A DNA stretch of 64,000 nucleotides from Pseudomonas sp. MYb118 (lineage in GTDB: Bacteria > Pseudomonadota > Gammaproteobacteria > Pseudomonadales > Pseudomonadaceae), in the NCBI RefSeq assembly GCF_040947875.1, contig NZ_JBFRXN010000003.1, forward strand, positions 868,001 to 932,000, given 5' to 3'. Of this stretch, positions 20,467-34,439 are shown piece by piece; position 1 is the first letter of the stretch, and every line of letters starts with the position of its first letter. The translations under genes were made by a program, and so were the position numbers. The notes under the pieces were generated by a model that was not told the origin of the DNA, ran no database searches, and saw only the letters and a program-made list of their open reading frames with translations.

Positions 20467-23304
20467 ATGCCAGCAGGAGTTTCGACCCACGCGCACTCGG
20501 CCACTCCCACCCTCGCCGTGTCTGACGCGCGGGGATTGTCGGTCAGGGCCGTGGGGTATCACCGCCGCGAAGCGAATGACCCGATAGACACCCGGATCAC
20601 CCAACAACGCTACGACGCCGTTGGGCGGTTGATCGCCAGTCGTGATCCCTACCTGTTTGATTTGGCACAAACGGATGACGCCGCGCCCTTCAACCTCAAT
20701 CAGGTGTTGACCTTGTCCGCCACAGCCCTCCTGACCGAAAGCGTGGACGCTGGCTGGCGACTCGGGCTGTCGGGTGAAGCCGGGCAAAGCCTGGAAACCT
20801 GGGATGGTCGTGGCAGTCGCAGACGGATTGATCACGATGAACTGCTGCGACCGGTGGCCCTTCGGGAAGCAGGCACCGGCATTGCCGAGCAGGTGATCGA
20901 ACGCTTCACCTATGCCGATGCCGGCCCGGAAGCCGCCGCGCATAACCTGTGCGGGCAGTTGGTTCGTCATGATGATCCGGCTGGAACCGTGCTTGTTCAG
21001 GAAGCAGGTCTTTCCGGGCTACTGCTCAAACACACGCGCCAGTTTCTTAAGGGCACCGAAGCGCCTGACTGGCCACTGGCAATTGCCGACAGAGACGCAT
21101 TGCTCGAGCCCGACAACGGCATGACCACCGCAAACACGTACGCTGCGAGCGGCGAGGCGCTGAGCCAGACCGATGCAATGGGCAACATCCAATCCACACG
21201 TTACACCCGAGCCGGCCAATTGAAGGACACCCGCGTGACCCTGACAGGTGCCGGCCAGAGCGAAAAGCTGCTTGTCACCGATCTGCACTACAACGCCATG
21301 GGCCAGATCGAAGCGGAAACCGCCGGCAATGGCGTCGTCACCCGTCATCGTTACGACGAGGCCAACGGTCGGCTGACTGAATTAAGCGCACACAAGTCAG
21401 ATGGCACGCCACTGCAACAACTGCAATACGCATACGACGCCGTGGGCAATGTGCTGAGCATCGAAGACGCGGCGCAGCCGATCCGTTACTTCAACAACCA
21501 ACGTATCGAACCGATCAAGACCTACCGCTACGACACACTCAATCAACTGATCGAAGCCACCGGTAGTGAAGCCGTGAGCGGAAACGGCGGTCCCGCCCTG
21601 CCCGACTTGCAGCCCTTACCAGTGGACCCCAGCCAGATTGCCAATTACACCCAGACCTTTCATTACGATTCAGGCGGCAATCTGCTGGATCTGGTGCATG
21701 TCGGCGCCCAATCCCAAGGCCGCACCCTGACCCGAGCGAAGTACAGCAACCGCTGCCTGCCCGAACGCGATGGCCGCCCGCCCACCGAAGCCGAACTGGC
21801 GGCTGGGTTCGACGCCAATGGCAACTTGCAGGAACTTCAGCCGGGCCAGCGGCTGGTTTGGGACCTGCGCAACCAGTTGCGCGAAGTCAAACCGGTTGTC
21901 CGCGAAGATGCCGATGATGATCGAGAGTGTTATGTCTATGACAGCAGCGGGCAACGAGTGCGCAAGGTGCATTCAAGTGTGACCAATGCCCGCACGATCC
22001 TGCGCGAAGTGCGTTACCTGCCCGGCTTGGAAATACGTAGTCATGGTGGGACCAGGGAAATACTCCACGTCATCAACGCCAGCGCGGGCAGCAACAGCGT
22101 GCAGATCCTCCATTGGTTGCAGGGCTTACCTGATGAGGTGCCTCAAAATCAGTTGCGTTACAGCCTCAACGATCACCTGAAATCCAATACGATCGAGCTG
22201 GACCAACATGCGGATTTGATTGGTATGGAGTGGTACTACGCGTTTGGGGGTACTGCCCTGCGGGCGGGCCGCAACATCATCGAAGCCGAATACAAGACTT
22301 TGGGGTATTCAGGCAAGGAGTGTGATGGAACCGGGCTTGTCTACTATGGGTTTCGCTACTACGCGCCATGGCTGGCGAGATGGATCAACCCAGACCCGGC
22401 CGGAGATGTGGATGGTCTCAATAGATTCAGAATGGTTAGAAACAACCCGATTGCCTATTTTGATCCGGACGGTTTAGCGCCTCCGGATCAGCAAGACAGC
22501 GATGACCCTGCAGACAAGCTCGCGGCTAGTTTCTTCAACCCGACTCTTCAAATGCAATTCGACTCCACAAGTGATGCAGCCAAAGCCAGGTTTGAATTTG
22601 TTAAAAACAGAATGAAGCACACACGAGAGTCGAAAGCCGAATTTTACTCTGCCTATAAAAATGATGAATTTGGTAACACCTTCAGAAAGGGATTCTGGTT
22701 ACTAGAGCATAATTTCAGACCTAGCAAGACCACCAGGTACTACGCCAGCGACGTATTGACATATCAATACCTGGAAATTTCGAAATCAAATGGATTTTTC
22801 GGCCACCTCCCTTCGATGATCGGTTTTTCACACGTCATCAACGAGGCAACCTTACGAAAAACCAAACATCTGGAAAACAAATCAGAGGCATTGTTCGATT
22901 ATTTTATGGACAAAACTCCAATTGGAAAATCGCTCAAAAGAAGTTTGGATTTTCTGGGAATGGAGGCTGTCGGAGTGGAGAGGCAGCACAAATTCGAAGG
23001 CAAACACGAGATAGTGAACTATGTGGTCCATATAGCCCCCACTGCCGCACGCCCTGATATCGTCCGGGTTTCTCAACATTCAACTACCGCAACTAAGAAA
23101 CCCTCGCCGGTTACACAACAGGACGCGGGTAGCCTCCCTGGCCCGTCAAGCCGTCACGGCCAAGCAAGCACATCTGCTTCGCCGCCAGTAAGTTTACAGT
23201 CAAGCATCTCTGCTTATATGAATGCACAGCAACGTTTTGGTCGCAGCAGACATCGTGCAGCACCAACAGCTATGCGAAGCCAAACACCGCCGCCCGACTA
23301 CTAA
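20467..23304 (+). CDS. TccC-type toxin (copy 4), unknown C-terminal domain
   Basis: A 945-residue TccC-like protein. It has the same core, ending at M656 (FRMVRNNPIAYFDPDG), the closest of the five to the classical TccC junction. Its 289-residue variable domain aligns with copy 3 (AKARFEFVKNRMKHTRES, YYASDVLTYQY, GFFGHLPSMIG) and then continues into a Ser/Pro/Gln-rich tail of about 75 residues that copy 3 lacks. The fold and activity are unrecognised. Neither TcA nor TcB is encoded nearby, so delivery would need partners elsewhere in the genome. Confidence 0.8.
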   Translation: MPAGVSTHAHSATPTLAVSDARGLSVRAVGYHRREANDPIDTRITQQRYDAVGRLIASRDPYLFDLAQTDDAAPFNLNQVLTLSATALLTESVDAGWRLGLSGEAGQSLETWDGRGSRRRIDHDELLRPVALREAGTGIAEQVIERFTYADAGPEAAAHNLCGQLVRHDDPAGTVLVQEAGLSGLLLKHTRQFLKGTEAPDWPLAIADRDALLEPDNGMTTANTYAASGEALSQTDAMGNIQSTRYTRAGQLKDTRVTLTGAGQSEKLLVTDLHYNAMGQIEAETAGNGVVTRHRYDEANGRLTELSAHKSDGTPLQQLQYAYDAVGNVLSIEDAAQPIRYFNNQRIEPIKTYRYDTLNQLIEATGSEAVSGNGGPALPDLQPLPVDPSQIANYTQTFHYDSGGNLLDLVHVGAQSQGRTLTRAKYSNRCLPERDGRPPTEAELAAGFDANGNLQELQPGQRLVWDLRNQLREVKPVVREDADDDRECYVYDSSGQRVRKVHSSVTNARTILREVRYLPGLEIRSHGGTREILHVINASAGSNSVQILHWLQGLPDEVPQNQLRYSLNDHLKSNTIELDQHADLIGMEWYYAFGGTALRAGRNIIEAEYKTLGYSGKECDGTGLVYYGFRYYAPWLARWINPDPAGDVDGLNRFRMVRNNPIAYFDPDGLAPPDQQDSDDPADKLAASFFNPTLQMQFDSTSDAAKARFEFVKNRMKHTRESKAEFYSAYKNDEFGNTFRKGFWLLEHNFRPSKTTRYYASDVLTYQYLEISKSNGFFGHLPSMIGFSHVINEATLRKTKHLENKSEALFDYFMDKTPIGKSLKRSLDFLGMEAVGVERQHKFEGKHEIVNYVVHIAPTAARPDIVRVSQHSTTATKKPSPVTQQDAGSLPGPSSRHGQASTSASPPVSLQSSISAYMNAQQRFGRSRHRAAPTAMRSQTPPPDY

Positions 23305-23328
23305 GGTTTATCTACAGCCTACGATAAC

Positions 23329-23373
23329 CTGTTACTTCTAACAGTAGGCACATTCGCGCAAATCGTGCATTGT
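23329..23373 (+). promoter_or_regulatory. dyad-promoter module of tccC copy 5
   Basis: CTGTTACTTCTAACAG at 23329-23344 is a perfect inverted repeat, followed by TAGGCA and, after 17 bp, CATTGT. The ATG of the broken copy 5 is 64 nt beyond the dyad. The promoter therefore looks intact although the gene is frameshifted. Confidence 0.6.
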
Positions 23374-23407
23374 CTTTTACAGCCAATCGTGTTCAAGGTC
23401 TGCGACG

Positions 23408-26300
23408 ATGTCCACTGGAGCCTCAGCTACCGTACACAGGGGATCGCCGACTCTTCAGGTGTTCGATTCACGTGGGTTGGTGGTGCGGGGGGTGCAATTT
23501 CATCGACGTGCAGCGCAAGATACGTTCGATACGCGAGTGACTCAGCAGTGTTATGAGGCGGTTGGCCGTTTGTTCGCCAGCCGGGATCCACATTTGTTTG
23601 ATTTGACACAGACAGATGCTTCAACGCCGTACAACCTTCACCAGTTGGCGAGTTTGTCAGGCGTAGCGCTGCTGACCGTTAGCGTGGACGCCGGGTGGCG
23701 TGTTGGCCTGCTTAGGGAGGCCGGGCAAAATCTGGAAGCCTGGGATGGTCGTGGCAGCCATAAAAGAACTGCGTACGATAAATTGCTGCGCCCCATCGAA
23801 CTGCGGGAAGCAGGTATCGCAATTGCCGAGCAGGTGATCGAGCGCCTTACCTACGCGGATGCGGGGACAGAGTCTGCCGCGCATAATCTGTGCGGGCGGG
23901 TGATTCGCCATGATGACCCGGCGGGAACGGTGCATGTTCAGGAAGCGGGGCTGTCAGGGCAAGTGCTCCAACATACGCGCCGGTTTCTCAACGGTACCGA
24001 AGCGCCAGACTGGCCACTGGCAATCGCCAATAGAGATGCGTTGCTCGAAACCGGCGCGGGCATGTGCACCGCAAACTCCTATGCACCATGCGGCGATGCA
24101 CTGAGCCAGACTGATGCAATGGACAACTTCCAAACCTTTGGCTACGACCGAGCCGGACAACTGAAACACAGCCGATTGACCCCGGCTGGCGCTGGCCAGT
24201 GCGAAAAGCTGCTGGTCAGCGATCTCCACTACAACGCGATGGGCCAGATCGAGGCGGAAGCCGCCGGCAATGGCGTAATTACCCGACATCGCTACGATGC
24301 CGCCAATGGCGAGTTGATCGAACTGAGTGCTCATAATGCAAGCAAGCACGTATCAATACGACGCCGTCGGCAATGTGCTGAGCATCGAAGACACCGCGCA
24401 ACCTATCCGCTACTTCAACAATCAGCGCATTGAGCCGATCAAAACCTTTCGTTACGACACGCTGGGTCAACTGATTGAAGCAACGGGCGGCGAAGCGGTG
24501 GTCGGCAGCAGCGGCCCCGCCCTGCCCGATCTTCTGCCGCTGATGCCCGACCCCAGCCAGATCGCCAACTACACCCAGACCTTCCATTACGACGGAGCCG
24601 GCAATTTGGCGAAGCTGGTCCATGTGGGGGCTCAAGCTCAGGGGCGGACATTGACCCGACTCCGCTACAGCAACCGCTGCCTACCCGATCGCGATGGCCG
24701 TCCACCGACCGAAGCCGAATTGGCCAGTGGTTTCGATGCAAACGGTAACCTGCTGGAGTTACAGCCTGGGCAACGGTTGAACTGGGACATGCGTAACCAG
24801 CTTTGCGAGGTTTGCCCCGCGACATGTGAAGACACGGAGGAGAGTGGCGAACGCTACATCTATGACGGCGCAGGCCGACGAGTGCGCAAAGTACTTTCAA
24901 GCCGGACAAACGCCCGCACGATTTCAGGGGAAGTACGCTACCTGCCTGGACTGGAGCTGCGCAGCCACGGCGGTACCGGAGAAGTCCTCCAAGTCATCAC
25001 CGTCAACACCGGCAGCAACAACGTGCAAGTGCTGCACTGGGTTTCGTCACCTCCTGACGAAATGGTGCAGGATCAGGTGCGCTACAGCCTCACCGACCCG
25101 GTGAGGTCCTGCACAGTGGAGCTGAATCAGCAGGCGAATGTGATCACCCGGGAATGGTTTTACCCGTTCGGCGCCACGGCACTCTGGGCCGGTCGAAACG
25201 CGGTCGAAGCCAAGTACAAGTTCGTTCGGTATTCGGGCAAGGAACGAGATGCAACCGGCCTCATTCATTACGGATTCCGCTACTACGCTCCCTGGATTCA
25301 GCGCTGGATAAATACAGACCCTTCCGGCTATGCCGATGGGATGAATTTGTACCAGTTTGCGGGAAATGATCCAATAAACAACATTGATATTGCTGGTCTG
25401 AAAAATGAGCGATGGAGAGGTCTGGTCCATAAGTATGTGTACAAACCACCGCACATCGGCCAGTCAAATGGCCTGAGGGCAGAGTATGTAGACGAACATA
25501 TACTTGACATCTCCAGGCAAGTAAGTGGCTCGATGAAATACATGGGGGTTTTATACTACAGTCAACAACAGCGAATCGAAAAATCCACTCACTCGATAGA
25601 AACTGTTTCCATGACATTGCCGGACAAAACAAAAATACCCGTCAATGGAGTTGTTGTAACACCTGGCGGAATAGACGCCCATTACTTCAACAATACTGCA
25701 ACGACGGACGTTACCGTCTCGAGTAATTGGCTGTCTGATGAAGGACGTGTCGGCTATGTGCTTGGAATGAATGAAAATAAGCAGCCAGAGCTTGCCATCT
25801 ATTCTCCGCAATTGAATGTCGTTCACCACTCCAGCCCCTTCGCCGGTCGACCGGTACTGGACTCCGGCATGATGAGTATTTCCAATGGCGGCGTGGCATT
25901 TATAGAAAATAGCAGTGGGCACTACCAGCCGTTGATCGAACAGAAACTACACACACTTAATTTCCTCAGGAAAAATGGCATCAACCTGGAAGATACTTTT
26001 CTCTCAGAGTTCATACCACCCGAAATTCGCTTTTCAGACGCGCAAAATGCCCAGGATGAGTTGGAAAACTTCTTTAAAAGCAACCTTTACAACGCCGAAG
26101 ACTTTTATGCCTTCCACTTGGACAAATCCGTGCAGAAAGCGCCAGGTGAACGACCGGTGATTGTCATTCCCGCCGCAGGCAAAGAGCATTTGTCGCCCAT
26201 GGAAACAGCTACTTATCGCGACTGGTCGGTGCGTAGTTCAAAAACGTACAGGCCGCAAAAATTTCAGGCATCGGTATTGCGATATACAACGAGGAGATGA
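23408..26300 (+). pseudogene. frameshifted TccC-type toxin gene (copy 5)
   Basis: The first frame (23408-24433) encodes the TccC N-terminus up to RYDAANGELIELSAHN and then runs out of homology. The homologous sequence resumes in another frame (YQYDAVGNVLSIEDTAQPIR, from about 24345) and stays open to 26300. Compared with copies 1-4, the region near 24330-24360 lacks 17 nt. The core spans 1951 nt instead of 1968, so this single deletion accounts for the difference. The 313-residue variable domain after NLYQFAGNDP is open and unlike the other four (motifs VVTPGGIDAHYF and PVIVIPAAGKEHLSPME). A 657-residue ORF could start at 24327 but would lack half the core. Confidence 0.8.
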
Positions 26301-26391
26301 GTAAAGCCACGCTACAAGGTGGTTGGCTGCTGGATCGCCAGCCTGTTCGCGGTGGTGGCTAGATGACGGTAGGGTGTCAGGTGTCCCGTGT

Positions 26392-26437
26392 CATCGTTGA
26401 CCACCATCGCGAATGAATTCGCTCCTACAGGGCTCAC
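26392..26437. repeat. degenerate REP remnant downstream of glgB
   Basis: CACCATCGCGAATGAATTCG followed by CTCCTACAGGG is half of a REP pair with a mutated centre. It lies between the convergent ends of tccC copy 5 and glgB. Confidence 0.6.
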
Positions 26438-28665
26438 CCCTCCGGCCGCAACATCAACACAGCCAACGGCGGCAAATTCAGCACCAACGACAACGCCTGC
26501 CCATGGCTCGCCTCTTCCTCGGTCGATGCACCGCCCCCATTCCCGTAATTCGACCCGGCATAGGTCGCCGAATCGCTGTTGATCACCTCATTCCAGCGCC
26601 CGGCAAACGGCACGCCAATGCGATATTCCGCCCGCGGCACCGGGGTGAAGTTGGCGACAACCAGCAAAGGCCGGCCGTCCTTGCTCCAGCGCAGGAACGC
26701 ATAAACGCTGTTGATCGCATCATCACCAATCAACCACTGGAAGCCTTGCGGCGCATCGTCCTGGTCGTGCAATGCCGGTTCGGCGCGGTACAACTGGTTG
26801 AGGTCGCTGACCAGTTTCTGTACGCCTTTGTGTTCCGAGTACTGCAACAGGTACCAGTCCAGTTGCTGGTCGTGGTTCCACTCGCGCCACTGGCCGAATT
26901 CGCATCCCATGAACAGCAGTTTTTTGCCTGGGTGCGCCCACATGAAGCTCAGGTAGGCCCGCAGGTTGGCGAATTTCTGCCAGCGGTCGCCGGGCATCTT
27001 GTCGATCAGCGAGTGCTTGCCGTGCACCACTTCGTCGTGGGAGATCGGCAGGATGAAACGCTCCGACCAGGCGTACACCAGACCGAAACTCAGCTCGTTG
27101 TGGTGATGGGCGCGGTAGACCGGGTCCTGCTGGATGTAGTGCAGCGAATCGTGCATCCAGCCCATGTTCCATTTGTAGTCGAAGCCCAGACCGCCCTGCT
27201 GGGTGTTCTGGCTGACGCCGGGCCAGGCCGTGGACTCTTCGGCGATCACCAGTGCGCCAGGGGCTTCGAGGTTGACCACGTCGTTGAGGTGCCGCAGGAA
27301 GTCGATGGCTTCGAGGTTCTCGCGGCCACCATGGCGGTTGGGCACCCACTCACCGGCCTTGCGCGAATAATCGCGGTACAGCATCGACGCCACGGCATCG
27401 ACGCGCAGGCCATCGACGTGGAAATGCTTGAGCCAGTGCAGGGCCGAAGCCAGCATGTAGCCATGCACTTCGGTGCGGCCCAGGTTGTAGATCAGCGTGT
27501 CCCAGTCCTGGTGGAAGCCCTCCTGCGGGTTGCCGTATTCGTACAGCGCGGTGCCGTCGAACTGGGCCAGGCCATGGGCGTCGGTGGGGAAATGCGCCGG
27601 CACCCAGTCGAGGATGACGCCAATCCCCGCCACGTGGCAGGCGTTGACGAAGGCGGCGAATTCGTCCGATGTGCCGTAACGGGCGCTCGGGGCGAATTGC
27701 GCCAGCAACTGATAACCCCAGGAGCCTCCAAACGGGTGCTCCATGATCGGCATCAGCTCGATGTGGGTGAACCCCAATTCCTTGACATAGGGAATCAGCC
27801 GTTCGCCCAGCTCGGGCCAGGTGTACTGGCGAGCCACTTCGCCCAGGTCGTCCAGCTCGCACTGCCAGGAACCGGCGTGCAACTCGTAGATCGACAGCGG
27901 CTGGTTCGGCTGAGAACGCTCCAGCCGCGTTTGCATCCACTCATGATCCTGCCAATCGACCTGCAACGGCGAGGCGACTTTCGACGCGGTGTCCGGCGGC
28001 AACGAGGTCGCCAGGGCCATCGGGTCGGCCTTCAGCGGCAGGATGCCGTGGGCGCCAAGGATTTCGTATTTGTACGCCTCACCGGCGCCCAGGCGCGGAA
28101 TGAACAACTCCCAGACCCCGGTCGGGTGGCGCTGGCGCATCGGATGGCGGCGGCCGTCCCAGTTGTTGAAGTCGCCGACCACCGACACCCGCTTGGCATT
28201 CGGTGCCCACACGGCAAAACGCACGCCGTCGACACCCTCGACGTTCTTCAGTTGTGCGCCCAGGCAGGCGCTGAGGTCGCGGTGATTGCCTTCGGCGAAC
28301 AGATACAAGTCCATCTCGCCGAGCAACGGGCCGAAGCTGTAGGGGTCTTCGGTGACCTGTTCGCCCCCGGCCCAACGGGTGCGCAGCAGGTAAGGCTGGG
28401 CCCGTTCGAAATGCCCGACGAACAAGCCCGGCTTGTCGGTGGCCTCAAGCGCGCCGATCTCTTCGCCGGTGTTGCGGTCCAGTACCTGCACGCTCAGCGC
28501 GTCCGGCAGATACACACGAATGAATTGCCCGCCGGCACCATCGCCATGGGGGCCCAGAATTGCGAAGGGATCGTGATGCTCGGCGCGAACCAGCGCGTCG
28601 ATGTCCCGCGATCCTGGTAGTAACGCCTCTTTGGCGTGACCCTGTTCCTTGTTCGAGAAACTCAT
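26434..28665 (-). CDS. glgB: 1,4-alpha-glucan branching enzyme GlgB
   Basis: A 743-residue GH13 branching enzyme that forms alpha-1,6 branches in the glucan made by GlgE or GlgA. The N-terminal module and a CBM48 (about 120-215, [20 protein letters not shown]) precede the barrel. Catalytic motifs are [13 protein letters not shown] (near residue 420), [12 protein letters not shown] (near 474) and [12 protein letters not shown] (near 545). The length matches the family. It is the last gene of the glgE-treS-glgB operon; its ATG lies 2 nt after the treS stop, so the two are probably translationally coupled. Confidence 0.95.
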   Translation of the reverse strand: MSFSNKEQGHAKEALLPGSRDIDALVRAEHHDPFAILGPHGDGAGGQFIRVYLPDALSVQVLDRNTGEEIGALEATDKPGLFVGHFERAQPYLLRTRWAGGEQVTEDPYSFGPLLGEMDLYLFAEGNHRDLSACLGAQLKNVEGVDGVRFAVWAPNAKRVSVVGDFNNWDGRRHPMRQRHPTGVWELFIPRLGAGEAYKYEILGAHGILPLKADPMALATSLPPDTASKVASPLQVDWQDHEWMQTRLERSQPNQPLSIYELHAGSWQCELDDLGEVARQYTWPELGERLIPYVKELGFTHIELMPIMEHPFGGSWGYQLLAQFAPSARYGTSDEFAAFVNACHVAGIGVILDWVPAHFPTDAHGLAQFDGTALYEYGNPQEGFHQDWDTLIYNLGRTEVHGYMLASALHWLKHFHVDGLRVDAVASMLYRDYSRKAGEWVPNRHGGRENLEAIDFLRHLNDVVNLEAPGALVIAEESTAWPGVSQNTQQGGLGFDYKWNMGWMHDSLHYIQQDPVYRAHHHNELSFGLVYAWSERFILPISHDEVVHGKHSLIDKMPGDRWQKFANLRAYLSFMWAHPGKKLLFMGCEFGQWREWNHDQQLDWYLLQYSEHKGVQKLVSDLNQLYRAEPALHDQDDAPQGFQWLIGDDAINSVYAFLRWSKDGRPLLVVANFTPVPRAEYRIGVPFAGRWNEVINSDSATYAGSNYGNGGGASTEEEASHGQALSLVLNLPPLAVLMLRPEG

Positions 28666-28667
28666 GA

Positions 28668-32009
<3,342 letters not shown>

Positions 32010-32075
32010 GGAATAACTCCTGTTGAGCGCCGCCGCGCGCGCCTTTGTCGCGCGCACGGCGGTTCCGATCATCGG

Positions 32076-34070
32076 TTAAACGGTAATCCGCCAGATGCCG
32101 AACGGCTGGTACGCCGGGTCGATGCGCATGAACTGGTGCTTGCCGTGCCACGTCCAGCGGTGGCCGTTCATCAGGTCTTCGCCCTGGGTGCTGGCGTCGT
32201 CGGGCAGGCCCATTTCCCACAGCGGCAACTCGAAATTCGCTTCCTGTACGTTGTGCGGGTCGAGGCTGACCGCCGCCAGGATGAAGTTGCTGCCGTCAAA
32301 GCTGCGCTTGCCGAAATACAGGATGTTGTCGTTCCAGGCGTTGTAGATCGACAGGCCCAGGTGCGTGTGCAGCGCCGGGTTCTGCCGGCGGATGCGGTTG
32401 AGCTGGGCGATCTCGGCAATGATGTTGCCCGGTGCGTTGAAATCCCTGGGGCGGATCTCGTATTTCTCCGAGTCCAGGTACTCCTCCTTGCCCGGCACCG
32501 GCGCCGACTCGCACAGCTCGAAGCCCGAATACATGCCCCACAGCCCCGAGCCCATGGTCGCCAGCGCGGCGCGGATGAGGAAACCGGCTCGGCCCGAGTC
32601 ATGCAGGAATGCCGGGTTGATGTCCGGGGTGTTGACGAAGAAATTCGGCCGATAACACTCGCGCCACGGTGACTGGTTGAGCTCGGCGAAGTAAGTCGCC
32701 AGCTCATGCTTGGTGTTGCGCCAGGTGAAATAGGTGTAGCTCTGCGAGTACCCGACCTTGCCCAGGCGCGCCATCATCGCTGGCGTGGTGAAGGCTTCGG
32801 CAAGGAAGATCACTTCCGGGTGCAGCGCCCGCACATCGGCGATCAGCCATTGCCAGAACGGCAAGGGTTTGGTGTGCGGATTGTCGACGCGAAAGATCTT
32901 CACGCCCTCTTCCACCCAGCCAACCACGATGTCGCGCAGCTCGATCCACAGGCTCGGAATGGCATCGGCGGCGTAGAAGTCGACGTTGACGATGTCCTGG
33001 TATTTCTTCGGCGGGTTCTCGGCGTATTTGATCGTGCCGTCCGGCCGCCAGTTGAACCAGCCAGGGTGCTGCTGCAGCCACGGGTGGTCCTGGGAACACT
33101 GGATGGCGAAATCCAGGGCGATCTCCAGGCCGTGAGCCTGGGCGGCGGCGACCAGGCGGCGGAAGTCATCGCGGCTGCCCAGTTGCGGGTGGATCGCCTC
33201 GTGCCCGCCTTCGGGGCTGCCGATGGCGTAAGGGCTGCCCGGATCATTGGGTCCGGCGGTCAGGGAATTGTTCGGGCCTTTGCGGAAACTGCGGCCAATC
33301 GGGTGGATCGGCGGGAAGTACAGCACGTCGAAACCCATGTCCTGGATCATCGGCAGCCGTGAATGCACGTCGTTGAAGGTGCCGTGGCGCGCCGCATCGT
33401 CGGTGATCGAGCGGGGAAACAGCTCGTACCAGCTGGCGAACTCGGCCAGTTCACGTTCGACGTCCAGCGGATACTCGGGACTGAAACTGATGTAGGCGCG
33501 GTGATCGGCCTGGGCCATCAGATCGGCGCTGCGCGGCTGCAAAAACAGCGCGACCTGCTCGGTTTCGAGCAGCGTTGCCAGTTCATGGTGCAACGCCGCC
33601 AGTGCTTCGCTCAGCGGTCCGTCGGCGCGCTCAGCGGCGTGCTGGACCATGTTGCGGCCTTCCTGCAGCTCCAGACTGACCGGCACCGCCGCCACGTGCT
33701 TCTTCTGCAATTCGTAACAGAAGCTGGCGAAATGATCGACCCAGGCTTCGATGCAGAACACATAACGGCCCTGGGTATGCACGGTGAATTGGCCGCGCCA
33801 ACTATTGTTGCCCAGGTCCTTCATCGACTCGCGCTGCCAGGTCTCCTCGCCCTCGGCCCGCCAGCGCACCTGCACCGCCAACTTGTCGTGCCCGTCGGCG
33901 AACACCTTGCTGGTGACCACCACGTCCCGGCCCACCACCGACTTGACGGCAAACTGCCCGCCGTCGAGGGTCGGCATGGTGTTTTCAATCGCGATACGCG
34001 GCAGCAGCAACGCCTGCGACAGCGGCATGTGAGCGTTGTAGCTCAGCTCTGTCGGTTTTTCGCCAGTCAT
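32076..34070 (-). CDS. glgE: maltosyltransferase GlgE (maltose-1-phosphate:glucan)
   Basis: A 664-residue GH13_3 enzyme that transfers maltosyl units from maltose-1-phosphate to alpha-1,4-glucan. Family motifs are FPPIHPIGRSFRKGPNNSL, FRVDNPHTKPLPFW (nucleophile Asp near 395) and VIFLAEAFTTPAMM (acid/base near 420). The N-terminal beta domain (about 20-120) is present. It is the first gene of the operon with treS-mak and glgB, and together they turn trehalose into branched glucan. The treS start is 67 nt downstream of its stop. Confidence 0.95.
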   Translation of the reverse strand: MTGEKPTELSYNAHMPLSQALLLPRIAIENTMPTLDGGQFAVKSVVGRDVVVTSKVFADGHDKLAVQVRWRAEGEETWQRESMKDLGNNSWRGQFTVHTQGRYVFCIEAWVDHFASFCYELQKKHVAAVPVSLELQEGRNMVQHAAERADGPLSEALAALHHELATLLETEQVALFLQPRSADLMAQADHRAYISFSPEYPLDVERELAEFASWYELFPRSITDDAARHGTFNDVHSRLPMIQDMGFDVLYFPPIHPIGRSFRKGPNNSLTAGPNDPGSPYAIGSPEGGHEAIHPQLGSRDDFRRLVAAAQAHGLEIALDFAIQCSQDHPWLQQHPGWFNWRPDGTIKYAENPPKKYQDIVNVDFYAADAIPSLWIELRDIVVGWVEEGVKIFRVDNPHTKPLPFWQWLIADVRALHPEVIFLAEAFTTPAMMARLGKVGYSQSYTYFTWRNTKHELATYFAELNQSPWRECYRPNFFVNTPDINPAFLHDSGRAGFLIRAALATMGSGLWGMYSGFELCESAPVPGKEEYLDSEKYEIRPRDFNAPGNIIAEIAQLNRIRRQNPALHTHLGLSIYNAWNDNILYFGKRSFDGSNFILAAVSLDPHNVQEANFELPLWEMGLPDDASTQGEDLMNGHRWTWHGKHQFMRIDPAYQPFGIWRITV

Positions 34071-34271
34071 CGAGCCTCTCTCCTGTACGCCCCGTGGACG
34101 CTCTCGTGCAGGGCTTCGCGCGAAGGCACCAGCCCCGGAATGAACTCACTTAGGTTCCGAGCGACAGCCCCGGACAAAAGTTCAGGTGAATTGCGGCGGA
34201 ATCAAATCCCGAGCCTTGTGGTCAACCAACTTAAGCACGACTCACGCCATGTGCCACCGGAGGCCTCGCCC

Positions 34272-34439
34272 ATGAGTATCCCAATCCCGGCAGAAACGCC
34301 CGATCCGAACATCGACAAACCCACCATCCCACCGACCGATCCGCAGCCCGTGCCCGAGAAGGATCCGCCAGGCACAACCCCACCGCCGATGGAAGAACCA
34401 CCGACGACCATGCCACCGGTGATCGTTACGCCGGAATGA
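34272..34439 (+). CDS. small proline-rich protein
   Basis: A 55-residue ORF starting MSIPIPAETPDPNIDKPTIP and made almost entirely of Pro, Thr, Glu and Asp. GGAGG lies 8 nt before the ATG. It has no membrane segment and looks disordered. Proteins of this kind recur in Pseudomonas genomes without known function. The stop is followed by a GC hairpin at 34458-34481. Confidence 0.55.
   Translation: MSIPIPAETPDPNIDKPTIPPTDPQPVPEKDPPGTTPPPMEEPPTTMPPVIVTPE

Noticed and set aside
11749..26300. Rhs-type contact-dependent toxin/immunity locus
   Set aside because: The N-termini match TccC, there is no PAAR or VgrG region, and no small immunity gene follows any of the toxin domains.
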